64,000 nt of DNA from Phenylobacterium sp. (GTDB lineage Bacteria > Pseudomonadota > Alphaproteobacteria > Caulobacterales > Caulobacteraceae). This document shows, in pieces, positions 7,382 to 15,386 of the stretch. Position numbers and translations under genes: made by a program. Every line of letters begins with the position of its first letter. Within the stretch, counting starts at the first letter, position 1. Location of the stretch: NCBI RefSeq assembly GCF_030651185.1, contig NZ_JAUSCJ010000029.1, forward strand, positions 62,001-126,000, given 5' to 3'. Below the pieces are notes generated by a model that worked only from the letters and a program-made list of their open reading frames with translations, ran no database searches and was not told the DNA's origin.

Positions 7382-8167
7382 TCAGCCCGCGGGCAGGCGG
7401 ACATTGGCCAGCAGGCCGCCCTGCGGACCGGGCAGCAGCTTCAGCCGCCCGCCCATGGCCTGGCACAGCAGATTGACGATCGGCAGGCCCAGGCCCGCCC
7501 CCTCGCTGCGGCGGGTGAGCGCGCTGTCGCCCTGTTCGAAGGGCCGCAGCAGGCGGGCGATGTCGGCGGGATCGATGCCGGGGCCCTGGTCGAGGATGTG
7601 GATATCGATCTCCTCACCGTCGCGGACGGCGGTGATCTCGATGCGCGAACCTTCCGGCGAGAAGACCACAGCGTTGTGTGTCAGGTTGGTGAGCACGGTG
7701 CGCAGGCCGCGCGGGTCGGCCTTCACCGAGGGCAGGGCGCCTTCGTCGCGGACCACCACCACCGTGCGACGATGCGTGATCTCGTCGCGCAGGCCGTCCA
7801 GGGCGTCGTCCATGGCGTGGTCCAGGGCCTCGACCCGCAGGTCCAGGTCCATGGCCCGGCCCTCCAGCCGCGCGATCTCCAGGATCTGGTTCACCAGGTT
7901 CAGCAACCGCTGGCCGCTGGCGCGGATGATACCAGCATACTCCTTGTACTGCGGGGCGCCGAGCGGGCCGTAGAGTTCCTGGGAGATGATCTCGGAAAAG
8001 CCGAGGATGGAGTTCAGCGGGGTCCGCAGCTCGTGGCTGACCATCCGCAGGAACGAGCGCTGCTGCTCGTCGAGGGCGGCCAGACGGCGCGCGCGGGCGC
8101 TCGACCGGGGCGCTACGGCCGTCGGGGAGATATCGTCATTGTCGGGAAGGGCCGCCGGCTGGGCCAT
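7382..8167 (-). CDS. Soluble sensor histidine kinase (HisKA-HATPase)
   Basis: A 261-residue kinase core without membrane segments. HisKA begins near residue 35 with the H-box M-V-S-H-E-L-R-T-P-L-N, followed by the G-F-S-E-I-I-x-x-E-L-Y-G-P-L-G insert common in the Caulobacter PleC/DivJ-like kinases. HATPase_c has an N box (L-T-N-L-T-H-N-A), G1 (D-Q-G-P-G-I) and G2 (G-A-G-L-G-L). The N box reads T-H-N rather than the commoner x-x-N-A layout but keeps its asparagine. There is no sensor domain beyond about 30 residues of arginine/alanine-rich N terminus, so activity may depend on a partner. No cognate regulator is adjacent. It is divergent from the DivJ-like kinase. Confidence 0.85.
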   Translation of the reverse strand: MAQPAALPDNDDISPTAVAPRSSARARRLAALDEQQRSFLRMVSHELRTPLNSILGFSEIISQELYGPLGAPQYKEYAGIIRASGQRLLNLVNQILEIARLEGRAMDLDLRVEALDHAMDDALDGLRDEITHRRTVVVVRDEGALPSVKADPRGLRTVLTNLTHNAVVFSPEGSRIEITAVRDGEEIDIHILDQGPGIDPADIARLLRPFEQGDSALTRRSEGAGLGLPIVNLLCQAMGGRLKLLPGPQGGLLANVRLPAG

Positions 8168-8363
8168 GAAGGACGTACGCGCCTCTGAATGTTGATGCTC
8201 AATGTGGCGCGCGGGCGCTTACGATTTCGTTTCTTCCTGAAAGATCATGGGCTTGGACTTCATCCCCCAGGACGCGAGGAGCCTCGCAGGGACTCACCTG
8301 CGAAGGTAAGGTTCCGGGCTGGCGCCGTGTGCGCGCCGACGGTCGGAGGTCCTGAGGCTAGAC

Positions 8364-10037
8364 GTGGTCGAGAACGTGTCCACCCGACCCATGGGGACCC
8401 CCGGCGGCCAGCCGCCGCGGGAGCTCATATGGTGGCACGCGACCTGGCTCGCGGTGCTGGGTCTTGGCGTGGGCGTCCTGCTGTTCGCCCCGATCCGGCA
8501 GACCACCTCGGCCATGAGCGCGCTGGCCCTGGGCGCCGCCCCGGCCCTGGCGGGCCTGCTGCTGGCCCGGTCGCGTCACGTGGCGGCCCACAGCCTGATC
8601 CTGTTCAACTGGGGCGCGGGCGGTGTGCTCGCCGCCCTGCTTACCGGCGGCATCGCCGGCCCCATGGCCGTCTGGCACCTGGCGCCTCTCGCCGCCGCCG
8701 CCGCCATGGGCCGCATCGACCGCCTGGCCATGGGCGCGGCCATCAGTCTGGCGGCGATCTGCGTTTCCCTGCTGGCGGGCGTGACTCTCAGCCTGCCGCC
8801 GCCGCCGCCCTACGACCTGGCTTCGGGCCTGGGGGCGGTGGCGATCATCACCACCTCCGTGGGCCTGGGCCTGGCGCTCATCGTCCTGCAGCGCCGGGTG
8901 ATCCTGGACACCCGCCGCCGCGCGCTGATGGAGGCTCGCCTGCGCGAGGCCCTCGGCGACCAGCCGCACCTGCTCATCGTGGCGCAGCCCGGCGGCAAGC
9001 TGGTCACCGCCTGGGGCAACGCCCCGCGCGGCCTGAAAGGCCAGGTCCTGGCCGGTCGGCGCCTGTCGCAGCTGGCCACCCCCGCCGACCGTCCCCGGCT
9101 GGAGGCGGCTCTGCACGAGGCCATCGTCGAGGGCCGTTCCGAAGTCGGATTCGCCCCGGCCGGGGCGCCGGCCCTCTGGCACGAGCTCTCCCTGCGCCGG
9201 GTGAGCCCCCAGCGGCTGACCGGTTCGATTCGCGACGCCGGCGTTCAGCGGGCCCGCGAGGCGGCGCTCGATCAGGCGCGCATCGACGCCGAGACCGCCA
9301 ACGCCGGCAAGTCCCGTTTCCTGGCTAATATGAGCCACGAACTGCGCACGCCACTGAACGCCATCATGGGCTTCTCCGACATCATGCGGCAGTCGCTGTT
9401 CGGCCCCATGCCGGAGAAGTACGGCGAGTACTCCGCCCTGATCCACGAGTCTGGCGAGCATCTGCTGGAGCTGATCAACGACGTCCTGGACATGTCGAAG
9501 ATCGAGGCCGAGCGGTTCGAGCTCTATCGCGAGGAGTTCGACGCCCGCGACGCCATCTCAGCCGTCATGCGCCTGATGCGCGGCCAGGCCGACCGGGCGG
9601 GGGTCAGCCTGCGAGGCCTGATGCCCAAGGAGCCTCTGGAGGTCACCGCCGACCGCCGGGCCATGAAGCAGATCGCCCTGAACTTGATCTCCAACGCGCT
9701 GAAGTTCACCCCCAAGGGCGGCACGGTGACGGTGACGGCTCATGCCGAGGGTCCGGTTCTGGAACTGATCGTCGCCGACAGCGGCGTCGGCATCAGCGCC
9801 GCCGACCTGCAGCGGCTGGGCAAACCCTTCGAGCAGGCCGGCGGCGCCGATCAGCGGGCGGCCGGCACGGGTCTGGGGCTGTCTCTGGTGCGCGCCTTCG
9901 CCGAACTGCACGGTGGCGAGATGGCGATCGAGAGCCAACTGGGCGAAGGGGCCACGGTCACCGTGCGCCTGCCGGTGATGGACTTGACGCCTGTCGAACC
10001 GGCCGCGGCGGCGGAGGAGACCGCGCCTAGCGGCTAG
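8364..10037 (+). CDS. divJ: DivJ-like membrane sensor histidine kinase
   Basis: 557 residues: an N-terminal block of about six hydrophobic helices (residues about 25-175), a PAS-like linker (about 185-300), HisKA with phospho-acceptor His325 in M-S-H-E-L-R-T-P-L-N-A-I-M-G-F-S-D-I-M, and HATPase_c with clear N, G1, G2 boxes. The layout and the kinase-core wording (H-E-S-G-E-H-L-L-E-L-I-N-D-V-L-D-M-S-K-I-E-A-E-R) resemble Caulobacter DivJ (597 aa, His338), the polar kinase that phosphorylates DivK and, with PleC, sets cell fate. GTG at 8364 has GAGG six bases upstream. Its stop overlaps the convergent secreted-protein gene by 11 bases. A PdhS-type paralogue is the main alternative; the DivJ name is inferred from memory of the family. 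Confidence 0.6.
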   Translation: MVENVSTRPMGTPGGQPPRELIWWHATWLAVLGLGVGVLLFAPIRQTTSAMSALALGAAPALAGLLLARSRHVAAHSLILFNWGAGGVLAALLTGGIAGPMAVWHLAPLAAAAAMGRIDRLAMGAAISLAAICVSLLAGVTLSLPPPPPYDLASGLGAVAIITTSVGLGLALIVLQRRVILDTRRRALMEARLREALGDQPHLLIVAQPGGKLVTAWGNAPRGLKGQVLAGRRLSQLATPADRPRLEAALHEAIVEGRSEVGFAPAGAPALWHELSLRRVSPQRLTGSIRDAGVQRAREAALDQARIDAETANAGKSRFLANMSHELRTPLNAIMGFSDIMRQSLFGPMPEKYGEYSALIHESGEHLLELINDVLDMSKIEAERFELYREEFDARDAISAVMRLMRGQADRAGVSLRGLMPKEPLEVTADRRAMKQIALNLISNALKFTPKGGTVTVTAHAEGPVLELIVADSGVGISAADLQRLGKPFEQAGGADQRAAGTGLGLSLVRAFAELHGGEMAIESQLGEGATVTVRLPVMDLTPVEPAAAAEETAPSG

Positions 10038-10941
10038 CCGTCTGCAGGAAGGCCCGGCCCGCGGCGAAGTCGCCGACCTCGACATAGGCTCGGCGGGTGG
10101 CGTCGCCCGCGAACAGGAACTCCACCATCACCGCCTCGCGCGGATCCAGCGCCGAGAGCGTGCGGGCCGCCTCCGCCGGGAAGCGGAACGCCCAGCCGCT
10201 CTTCACATCCTTGGGCAGGAGGTCCAGGCCCGCCCGGCTGCGCGCCTCGGCGGAATAGGCGGTCTGGGCGCTCACCGGCGGCAGACGCCGGGTGAGGGGC
10301 AGTCGATCCAGGCTCTCGCCCCGGGCGTCCAGATAGGGACCCAGCGTCAGGTCCACATTGCGCAGCACCAGCCGCGCGGCATAGGGCTCGGCCCCGTCGG
10401 TGAAGGTGGCCACCGCCATCAGCCGGTTGGCGCCGGCGCGGCCGGCCAGGCCAAAGGCCATGCGGCCGCCCTCGAAGCTGCCGTCCTGAATCAAGCGCCA
10501 ACGCGCGCCGGTGGACGATGAGCTGCGGTCGGCGCGCCACGCCGAGACGTCGCCGGGATAGTCCATCTTGATGAGCTTGGCATAGCCCTCGAAGGCCGTC
10601 CGCACCCGGCTGGCGGCGGCGTCGATATCGCTGGAGTCGCAGGCCACGGCGCCAGCCTTCTGGGCGGCGCGGCGCGCCACGGCGTTCAGGGTCGCACGGT
10701 CGGCGCCGGCGCGCAGGGCCGCGCCTCGGGCCTGGGCCTGGGCGGCGGCCAGGGCCGAGCCGACGGGACCTGTGAACAGGCCACATCGCGCGTCGGCCGC
10801 GGTCATCACCGTGCGTTCGTAGAAGAGATCGACGCTGCTCGCGCACGCCAGCCCCGGCGCGGCGGCAAGCGCCACGGCCAGACCAGTCCCCATCCACCAA
10901 CACGCCGGGCGCCGCACTTTGTTGTGCGTTGTGCTCGTCAT
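10027..10941 (-). CDS. Secreted protein of unknown function
   Basis: 304 residues with an N-terminal signal peptide: basic start, hydrophobic core G-L-A-V-A-L-A-A-A-P-G-L-A, and probable cleavage after A-C-A near residue 34. The mature part begins with a helical region bearing two cysteines (near residues 53 and 100) that could form a disulfide, then a beta-rich half. No known domain was recognised. Placement tail-to-tail with the DivJ-like gene is suggestive only of position, since the overlap is 11 bases and transcription opposed. The 90-bp gap upstream is shared with the divergent DUF1491 gene and should hold both promoters. Confidence 0.7.
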   Translation of the reverse strand: MTSTTHNKVRRPACWWMGTGLAVALAAAPGLACASSVDLFYERTVMTAADARCGLFTGPVGSALAAAQAQARGAALRAGADRATLNAVARRAAQKAGAVACDSSDIDAAASRVRTAFEGYAKLIKMDYPGDVSAWRADRSSSSTGARWRLIQDGSFEGGRMAFGLAGRAGANRLMAVATFTDGAEPYAARLVLRNVDLTLGPYLDARGESLDRLPLTRRLPPVSAQTAYSAEARSRAGLDLLPKDVKSGWAFRFPAEAARTLSALDPREAVMVEFLFAGDATRRAYVEVGDFAAGRAFLQTASR

Positions 10942-11030
10942 GCTCTCTCATTGTCCCGTATGTTCGGGACCTTGATCCAAACCTAGACCGGGCGCCCTTT
11001 CCGGTCCGTTACGAGAGACCCTGCTGCGAC

Positions 11031-11363
11031 ATGATGCTGTCCACGGACATCTGGGTGGCCGCCCTGATCCGCCGCGCCGAGCTGGCCGGCGGCTTCGGCA
11101 TCGTGGCCCGCAAGGGTGACGCCCGGGCGGGCAGCGTGCTGGTCAAGGTGCTGAACCTCGACGACAAGACGACGCGGCTCTATTCCGAGGCCACCCGCGG
11201 CGACGGCGAGCGCATCTGGATGCGGCCGTCCCTGTTCGACAACGAGGCCGACCTGGATCGCTACATCCAGCGGGCCCTGCGCATCGATCCCGATCTCTGG
11301 GTGGTGGATATCGAGGACAAGCAGGGCCGACACTTCCTCACCGAGCCGGTGGAAGACGCCTGA
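11031..11363 (+). CDS. DUF1491 family protein
   Basis: 110 residues from the ATG at 11031; the next codon (11034) is also ATG. It starts L-S-T-D-I-W-V-A-A-L-I-R-R-A-E-L-A-G-G-F and continues with a mixed beta region and R-I-D-P-D-L-W-V-V-D-I-E-D at the C terminus, the features of DUF1491, a small alphaproteobacterial family of unknown function. The frame is open upstream to 10929, but family similarity starts here. No signal peptide or membrane helix. Divergent from the secreted-protein gene at 10941. Confidence 0.75.
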   Translation: MMLSTDIWVAALIRRAELAGGFGIVARKGDARAGSVLVKVLNLDDKTTRLYSEATRGDGERIWMRPSLFDNEADLDRYIQRALRIDPDLWVVDIEDKQGRHFLTEPVEDA

Positions 11364-11471
11364 CCCGACAGGGTTAGCGGTCAATTCACCGCCCTTGTGC
11401 ACCGGCCTGAAAGTCAGCCATGCGACCTTGGCGCTGTGCTCCCCCAAGCCCAGCCTTTCGTGTAGTCGCCC

Positions 11472-11852
11472 ATGCTTTTCCTGATGAACGACGTGGTTCT
11501 GAACCTCGACGGCATGACGATGACGCCCAAGCTCACGAACCGCCGGTTCCGAGAGCTGCCCTTCAACGCGGTCAGCCGCCTGGGGCAGGAGCTCTATGCC
11601 GAGAGCCCCCTGCTGCATCACCGCCGTCCTGAACGCGCCAAGCGCCTGGGCCTGCTGATCATGGCCAAGGCTCCGGCCATCAACGCCGCTCTGTTCGTCG
11701 CGCCCCATTTCGGCTGCGATCCCGATGAGGTGACGATGCGGTACTTGAATGTCGACTTCGAGATCATGGCCCGCCTGGCCAAGCGTCAGCACGACGGGGA
11801 GATGGACAAGATCTGGACCGATCGTCAGGTCTGGAAACGCCTGGCCGCCTAG
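11472..11852 (+). CDS. Conserved-looking hypothetical protein
   Basis: 126 residues, soluble, with no family recognised. It has a short beta-like start (F-L-M-N-D-V-V-L-N-L-D-G), a basic middle (H-H-R-R-P-E-R-A-K-R-L-G), and a C-terminal amphipathic helix rich in charged residues. Amino-acid composition and codon third-position GC are like true genes here, and no competing frame is better. An internal ATG at 11484 is an alternative start. It lies 108 bp after the DUF1491 gene and 44 bp before prfC on the same strand, so co-transcription with either is possible. Function unknown. Confidence 0.55.
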   Translation: MLFLMNDVVLNLDGMTMTPKLTNRRFRELPFNAVSRLGQELYAESPLLHHRRPERAKRLGLLIMAKAPAINAALFVAPHFGCDPDEVTMRYLNVDFEIMARLAKRQHDGEMDKIWTDRQVWKRLAA

Positions 11853-11896
11853 CCCGACCGCTAGCGTCGAGGCTCCGCCTGCGCTAGTCCCCGCCC

Positions 11897-13498
11897 ATGA
11901 GCAATTCTCCCGCCGCCGAGGCCGCGCGCCGGCGCACCTTCGCGATCATCTCGCACCCCGACGCCGGCAAGACGACCCTGACCGAGAACCTGCTGCTGGC
12001 GGGCGGCGCCATCCGCGCGGCCGGCGCGGTGCGGGCCCGCGGCGAGAACCGCCGGACACGGTCCGACTGGATGAAGATCGAGCGTGAGCGGGGCATCTCG
12101 GTCTCGGCCAGCGTCATGACCTTCGACCACGATGGGCTGATGTTCAACCTGCTGGACACCCCGGGCCACGAGGACTTCTCGGAGGACACCTACCGGACGC
12201 TCACGGCCGCTGACGCCGCGGTCATGGTGCTGGACGCCGCCAAGGGGATCGAGCCCCAGACCCTGAAGCTATTCGAGGTCTGCCGCCTGCGCGACATCCC
12301 CATCGTCACCTTCATCAACAAGATGGACCGCGAGGCCCAGGACCCCATCGAGCTGCTGGACGAGATCGCCTCAAAGCTCGCGCTTGATCCCGCGCCGCTC
12401 TATTGGCCGGCCGGTTCGGGCGGGCGGTTCAAGGGGATGCTGGACCTGCGCAAGCAGCAGTTCCTGCCCTTCGCCAAGAAGACCGCCGACAACAAGGACG
12501 AGGGCCACCCCGCCGCCATCGGCTTCGCGGGCAATGCGGTGTCGAGCTATCTAGACCCCGAGGAGCGCGCCGAACTGGAGGAGACCGCCATGCTGGTGGG
12601 GGAGGCCTCCAAGCCCTTCGACCCGCAGGCCTTCCTCGAGGGTCACATGACGCCGGTGTTCTTCGGTTCGGCCCTTCGCCACTTCGGCATCGACCAGCTG
12701 CTGGCGGGCCTCGGCGCCTACGCCCCGCCGCCCAAGGCGGTGGCCGCTTCCAAGGGCGGCGACGCCACCCACATCGCGCCGGGCGATCCGGAGGTCACCG
12801 GCTTCGTCTTCAAGGTCCAGGCGAACATGGACCCCAACCACCGCGACCGCATCGCCTTCCTGCGCCTGTGCTCGGGCAAGTTCGCCCGCGGCATGAAGCT
12901 CAAGGTGCAGAACACCGGACGCCAGTTGTCGGTCAACGCGCCGATCATGTTCTTCGCGTCGGACCGCGAACTGGCCGAGGAGGCCTTCGCCGGCGACGTC
13001 ATCGGCATTCCCAACCACGGGGTCCTGCGGGTGGGCGACAGCCTGTCGGAGACCGGGACCATCCGCTTCGCCGGCCTGCCCAACTTCGCTCCGGAAATCC
13101 TTCAGCGCGTCCGGGTGAAGGACCCGCTGAAGGCCAAGCACCTGAAGAAGGCCCTGGAAGGCCTGGCGGAGGAGGGGGTGACCCAGCTCTTCCGGCCCCA
13201 GTTCGGCGCGGACTTCATCGTCGGCGCGGTCGGCCAGCTCCAGTTCGAGGTCATGGCCGACCGCCTGGCCAACGAATACCAGCTGGAGGTCCAGTTCGAG
13301 GCCAGCCCCTTCGCCGAGGCCCGCTGGATCACCGGGACCAAGGCCGAGATCGAGGACTTCAATACCAAGCACAAGACCGCCATGGCCACCGACATCGACG
13401 AGCAGCCGGTGTTCCTGGCCAAGTCGGCCTGGGAGCTGGGCTATGTGACCGAGCGCTATCCGACGGTGGCCTTCCACCGCACCCGGGAGCGGGGTTAG
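11897..13498 (+). CDS. prfC: Peptide chain release factor 3
   Basis: 533 residues, close to E. coli RF3 (529). This translational GTPase recycles RF1/RF2 from the ribosome after termination. G1 (S-H-P-D-A-G-K-T, residues 19-26), switch motif E-R-G-I-S-V-S, G3 (D-T-P-G-H-E-D-F) and G4 (N-K-M-D) are all intact, followed by EF-Tu-like domain II and the RF3 C-terminal domain with Q-L-F-R-P and G-A-V-G-Q-L-Q-F-E-V. The R-R-T-R-S-D-W-M insert in switch I is characteristic of RF3 rather than EF-G. It is followed after 4 bp by rsmC and then rsuA, forming a compact ribosome-function operon. Confidence 0.95.
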   Translation: MSNSPAAEAARRRTFAIISHPDAGKTTLTENLLLAGGAIRAAGAVRARGENRRTRSDWMKIERERGISVSASVMTFDHDGLMFNLLDTPGHEDFSEDTYRTLTAADAAVMVLDAAKGIEPQTLKLFEVCRLRDIPIVTFINKMDREAQDPIELLDEIASKLALDPAPLYWPAGSGGRFKGMLDLRKQQFLPFAKKTADNKDEGHPAAIGFAGNAVSSYLDPEERAELEETAMLVGEASKPFDPQAFLEGHMTPVFFGSALRHFGIDQLLAGLGAYAPPPKAVAASKGGDATHIAPGDPEVTGFVFKVQANMDPNHRDRIAFLRLCSGKFARGMKLKVQNTGRQLSVNAPIMFFASDRELAEEAFAGDVIGIPNHGVLRVGDSLSETGTIRFAGLPNFAPEILQRVRVKDPLKAKHLKKALEGLAEEGVTQLFRPQFGADFIVGAVGQLQFEVMADRLANEYQLEVQFEASPFAEARWITGTKAEIEDFNTKHKTAMATDIDEQPVFLAKSAWELGYVTERYPTVAFHRTRERG

Positions 13499-13502
13499 GC
13501 CT

Positions 13503-14399
13503 GTGGCGGCCGCGATCGTCTACGGGACCCCGCCCTACAACCTGGTCGACGTGCCGTCAGGCGCGGTCCAGGTCTCGCCGATCCTGCCGGGGTCCACGGC
13601 CCTGGAGAGCTTGGCCGCCGCCAGCCTGGATGAGGCGGTGATCGCCGCCCCGCCGGGTACAGCCGAGCGGGACTACGCCCTGGCTCAGGGGCTGCGCGTC
13701 CTGAAGCCGGGCGGACGGCTCACCGCCTTCGCGCCGAAGGACAAGGGCGGCTCGCGCCTCAAGAAGTCCCTGGAGGCCTTTGGCTGCGAGGTCTTCGAAG
13801 AGTCCCGCAAGCACAACCGCATCTGCACGGTCGCACGGCCTGACACCGTCGTCGGCCTGGACGCCGCCGTGGCCAAGGGCGCGCCGCAGCAGATGGGCGA
13901 ACTCTGGAGCCAGCCGGGCGTCTTCAGCTGGGACCGGGTCGATCCGGGCAGCGCCCTGCTGATCGCCAGTCTCGACCCCCTGAAGGGCAAGGGCGCGGAC
14001 TTCGGCGCCGGCATCGGCATCCTGGCCCTGACGGTCCTGGCCAACCCGGATGTAAAGAGCCTCACCCTGGTGGACGTCGACCGCCGCGCCGTCGAGGCGG
14101 CCGCCAGGAACGTCACCGACCCGCGGGCCACCGTCATCTGGGGCGATGTGCGCCAGGCGGGACTGACCGATCTGGACTTCGTGGTGATGAACCCGCCGTT
14201 CCACGACGGTGGGGCCGAGGACCGGGCGCTGGGCGTCGCCTTCATCGAGACCGCCGCCAAGGCCCTGCGCAAGGGCGGAACCTGCTGGCTCACCGCCAAT
14301 CGCCATCTGCCCTATGAGCGGCCCCTGGCCGCGGCCTTCTCCAAGGTCGAGCTGCGGGCCGAGGCCGGCGGCTACAAGATCTACGAGGCCCGCAAGTGA
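13503..14399 (+). CDS. rsmC: RsmC-like 16S rRNA guanine methyltransferase
   Basis: 298 residues with a GTG start 4 bp after prfC. RsmC methylates N2 of G1207 in 16S rRNA. As in RsmC, there are two related methyltransferase lobes: a degenerate N-terminal one (L-K-P-G-G-R-L-T-A-F-A near residue 70) and a catalytic C-terminal one with motif I D-F-G-A-G-I-G-I-L-A-L (about 162-172) and the N-P-P-F motif IV (about 230-233) that marks N2-guanine/adenine methyltransferases. It is a little shorter than E. coli RsmC (343). RlmG is the chief alternative. Stop overlaps the start of rsuA, implying translational coupling. Confidence 0.85.
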   Translation: MAAAIVYGTPPYNLVDVPSGAVQVSPILPGSTALESLAAASLDEAVIAAPPGTAERDYALAQGLRVLKPGGRLTAFAPKDKGGSRLKKSLEAFGCEVFEESRKHNRICTVARPDTVVGLDAAVAKGAPQQMGELWSQPGVFSWDRVDPGSALLIASLDPLKGKGADFGAGIGILALTVLANPDVKSLTLVDVDRRAVEAAARNVTDPRATVIWGDVRQAGLTDLDFVVMNPPFHDGGAEDRALGVAFIETAAKALRKGGTCWLTANRHLPYERPLAAAFSKVELRAEAGGYKIYEARK

Positions 14400-15130
14400 G
14401 CCGGCCGCCGATGGCGCGGCTGGACCGCCTGTTGGCCAATCTGGGCTACGGCTCGCGGCGGGAGGTCAACGCCCTGGTCCGCGCCGGCGGTGTGGTGCTG
14501 GACGGCGTGACCCTGAAGGACGCCGGCGCCAAGGTGCCCATCGTCCGTGAGCTGCCCCGGCGGATGACCATATCCGGCCAGCCCGTCGATCCGCCGGCGC
14601 CGCTCACCCTGATCATGCACAAGCCGCTCGGGGTGGTCTGTTCCCACCGCGAGGCCGGCCGCAGCGTCTACGAGCTGCTGCCCACCCGCTGGCGCGCCCG
14701 GATGCCGGGCCTCTCCACCATCGGCCGTCTGGACAAGGAAACCTCGGGCCTGCTGCTGATCACCGACGACGGCGACCTGCTGCACCGGGTGATCTCGCCC
14801 CGCGCCCACGTCGCCAAACGCTACCTGGCCACCCTCGACCGGCCGATGAGCGGGGAGGAGGGGGTGATCTTCGCCGCCGGCGACCTGGTGCTCGACAGCG
14901 AGGACACGCCGCTGGCGCCGGCGCAGCTCGAGGTGATCTCGCCGACCGATGCCGCGCTGACCATCATCGAGGGCCGCTACCACCAGGTCCGCCGCATGTT
15001 CGCCGCGGTCGGCAACCACGTGAACGCCCTGCACCGTGACCGCATCGGCGGCCTGGAGCTACCGGCGGACCTTGCGGTCGGCGAGTGGCGGGTGCTGGAT
15101 GAAGCCGGCGAGGCCGCCATCTTCGGATAG
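14396..15130 (+). CDS. rsuA: RsuA-family 16S rRNA pseudouridine synthase
   Basis: 244 residues: an S4-like RNA-binding region (R-L-D-R-L-L-A-N-L-G-Y-G-S-R-R-E-V, about 8-24) and a RsuA/RluB/E/F catalytic domain containing G-R-L-D-K-E-T-S-G-L-L-L with the catalytic aspartate near residue 112. The C-terminal R-Y-H-Q-V-R-R-M-F motif also fits. Members isomerise U516 of 16S rRNA or positions in 23S rRNA; the small-subunit assignment follows from similarity and from pairing with rsmC. The GTG at 14396 overlaps the rsmC stop and has GAGG seven bases before it; the ATG at 14411 is an equally credible start that would remove five codons. Confidence 0.85.
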   Translation: MSRPPMARLDRLLANLGYGSRREVNALVRAGGVVLDGVTLKDAGAKVPIVRELPRRMTISGQPVDPPAPLTLIMHKPLGVVCSHREAGRSVYELLPTRWRARMPGLSTIGRLDKETSGLLLITDDGDLLHRVISPRAHVAKRYLATLDRPMSGEEGVIFAAGDLVLDSEDTPLAPAQLEVISPTDAALTIIEGRYHQVRRMFAAVGNHVNALHRDRIGGLELPADLAVGEWRVLDEAGEAAIFG

Positions 15131-15137
15131 GGCCTGG

Positions 15138-15226
15138 CCCCCTCCGTCTCCTCGCTACGCTCGGATACACCTCCCCCAGGCCGCAGGCCGTCTCGGGGGA
15201 GCGGGACCGCGAAGCGGTGGAGGGGG
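15138..15226. repeat. Intergenic nested palindromic repeat (REP-like)
   Basis: An outer pair CCCCCTCC (15138-15145) / GGAGGGGG (15219-15226) encloses an inner pair CTCCCCC (15171-15177) / GGGGGAG (15195-15201). This type of C5TCC...GGAG5 unit is, as I recall, dispersed in intergenic spaces of Caulobacterales and related genera. It lies just after rsuA and could also act as an mRNA-end hairpin. Confidence 0.6.
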
Positions 15227-15267
15227 TTAGGGCCAAAATCGCCTCACAGGCGAAAATTCGTACTCCG

Positions 15268-15293
15268 TTAACCATAACGCACTGATTAACCAC
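15268..15293. promoter_or_regulatory. Two direct CtrA-type half-sites
   Basis: TTAACCAT at 15268-15275 and TTAACCAC at 15286-15293 are direct repeats with an 18-bp period, 94 bp upstream of the helical-repeat protein start. TTAACCAT is the classical CtrA half-site in alphaproteobacteria. A full TTAA-N7-TTAA box is not formed (the gap is 14 bases), so binding is a prediction. Confidence 0.5.
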
Positions 15294-15386
15294 TTGTTTA
15301 CGATCTCGGACCCGGCTTTGCTCCTTCCGGTCTGAACCCAAGACAGGCGTCCCGTGTTGAGACGCCAGGGTGATCGGAGCCGCGTC

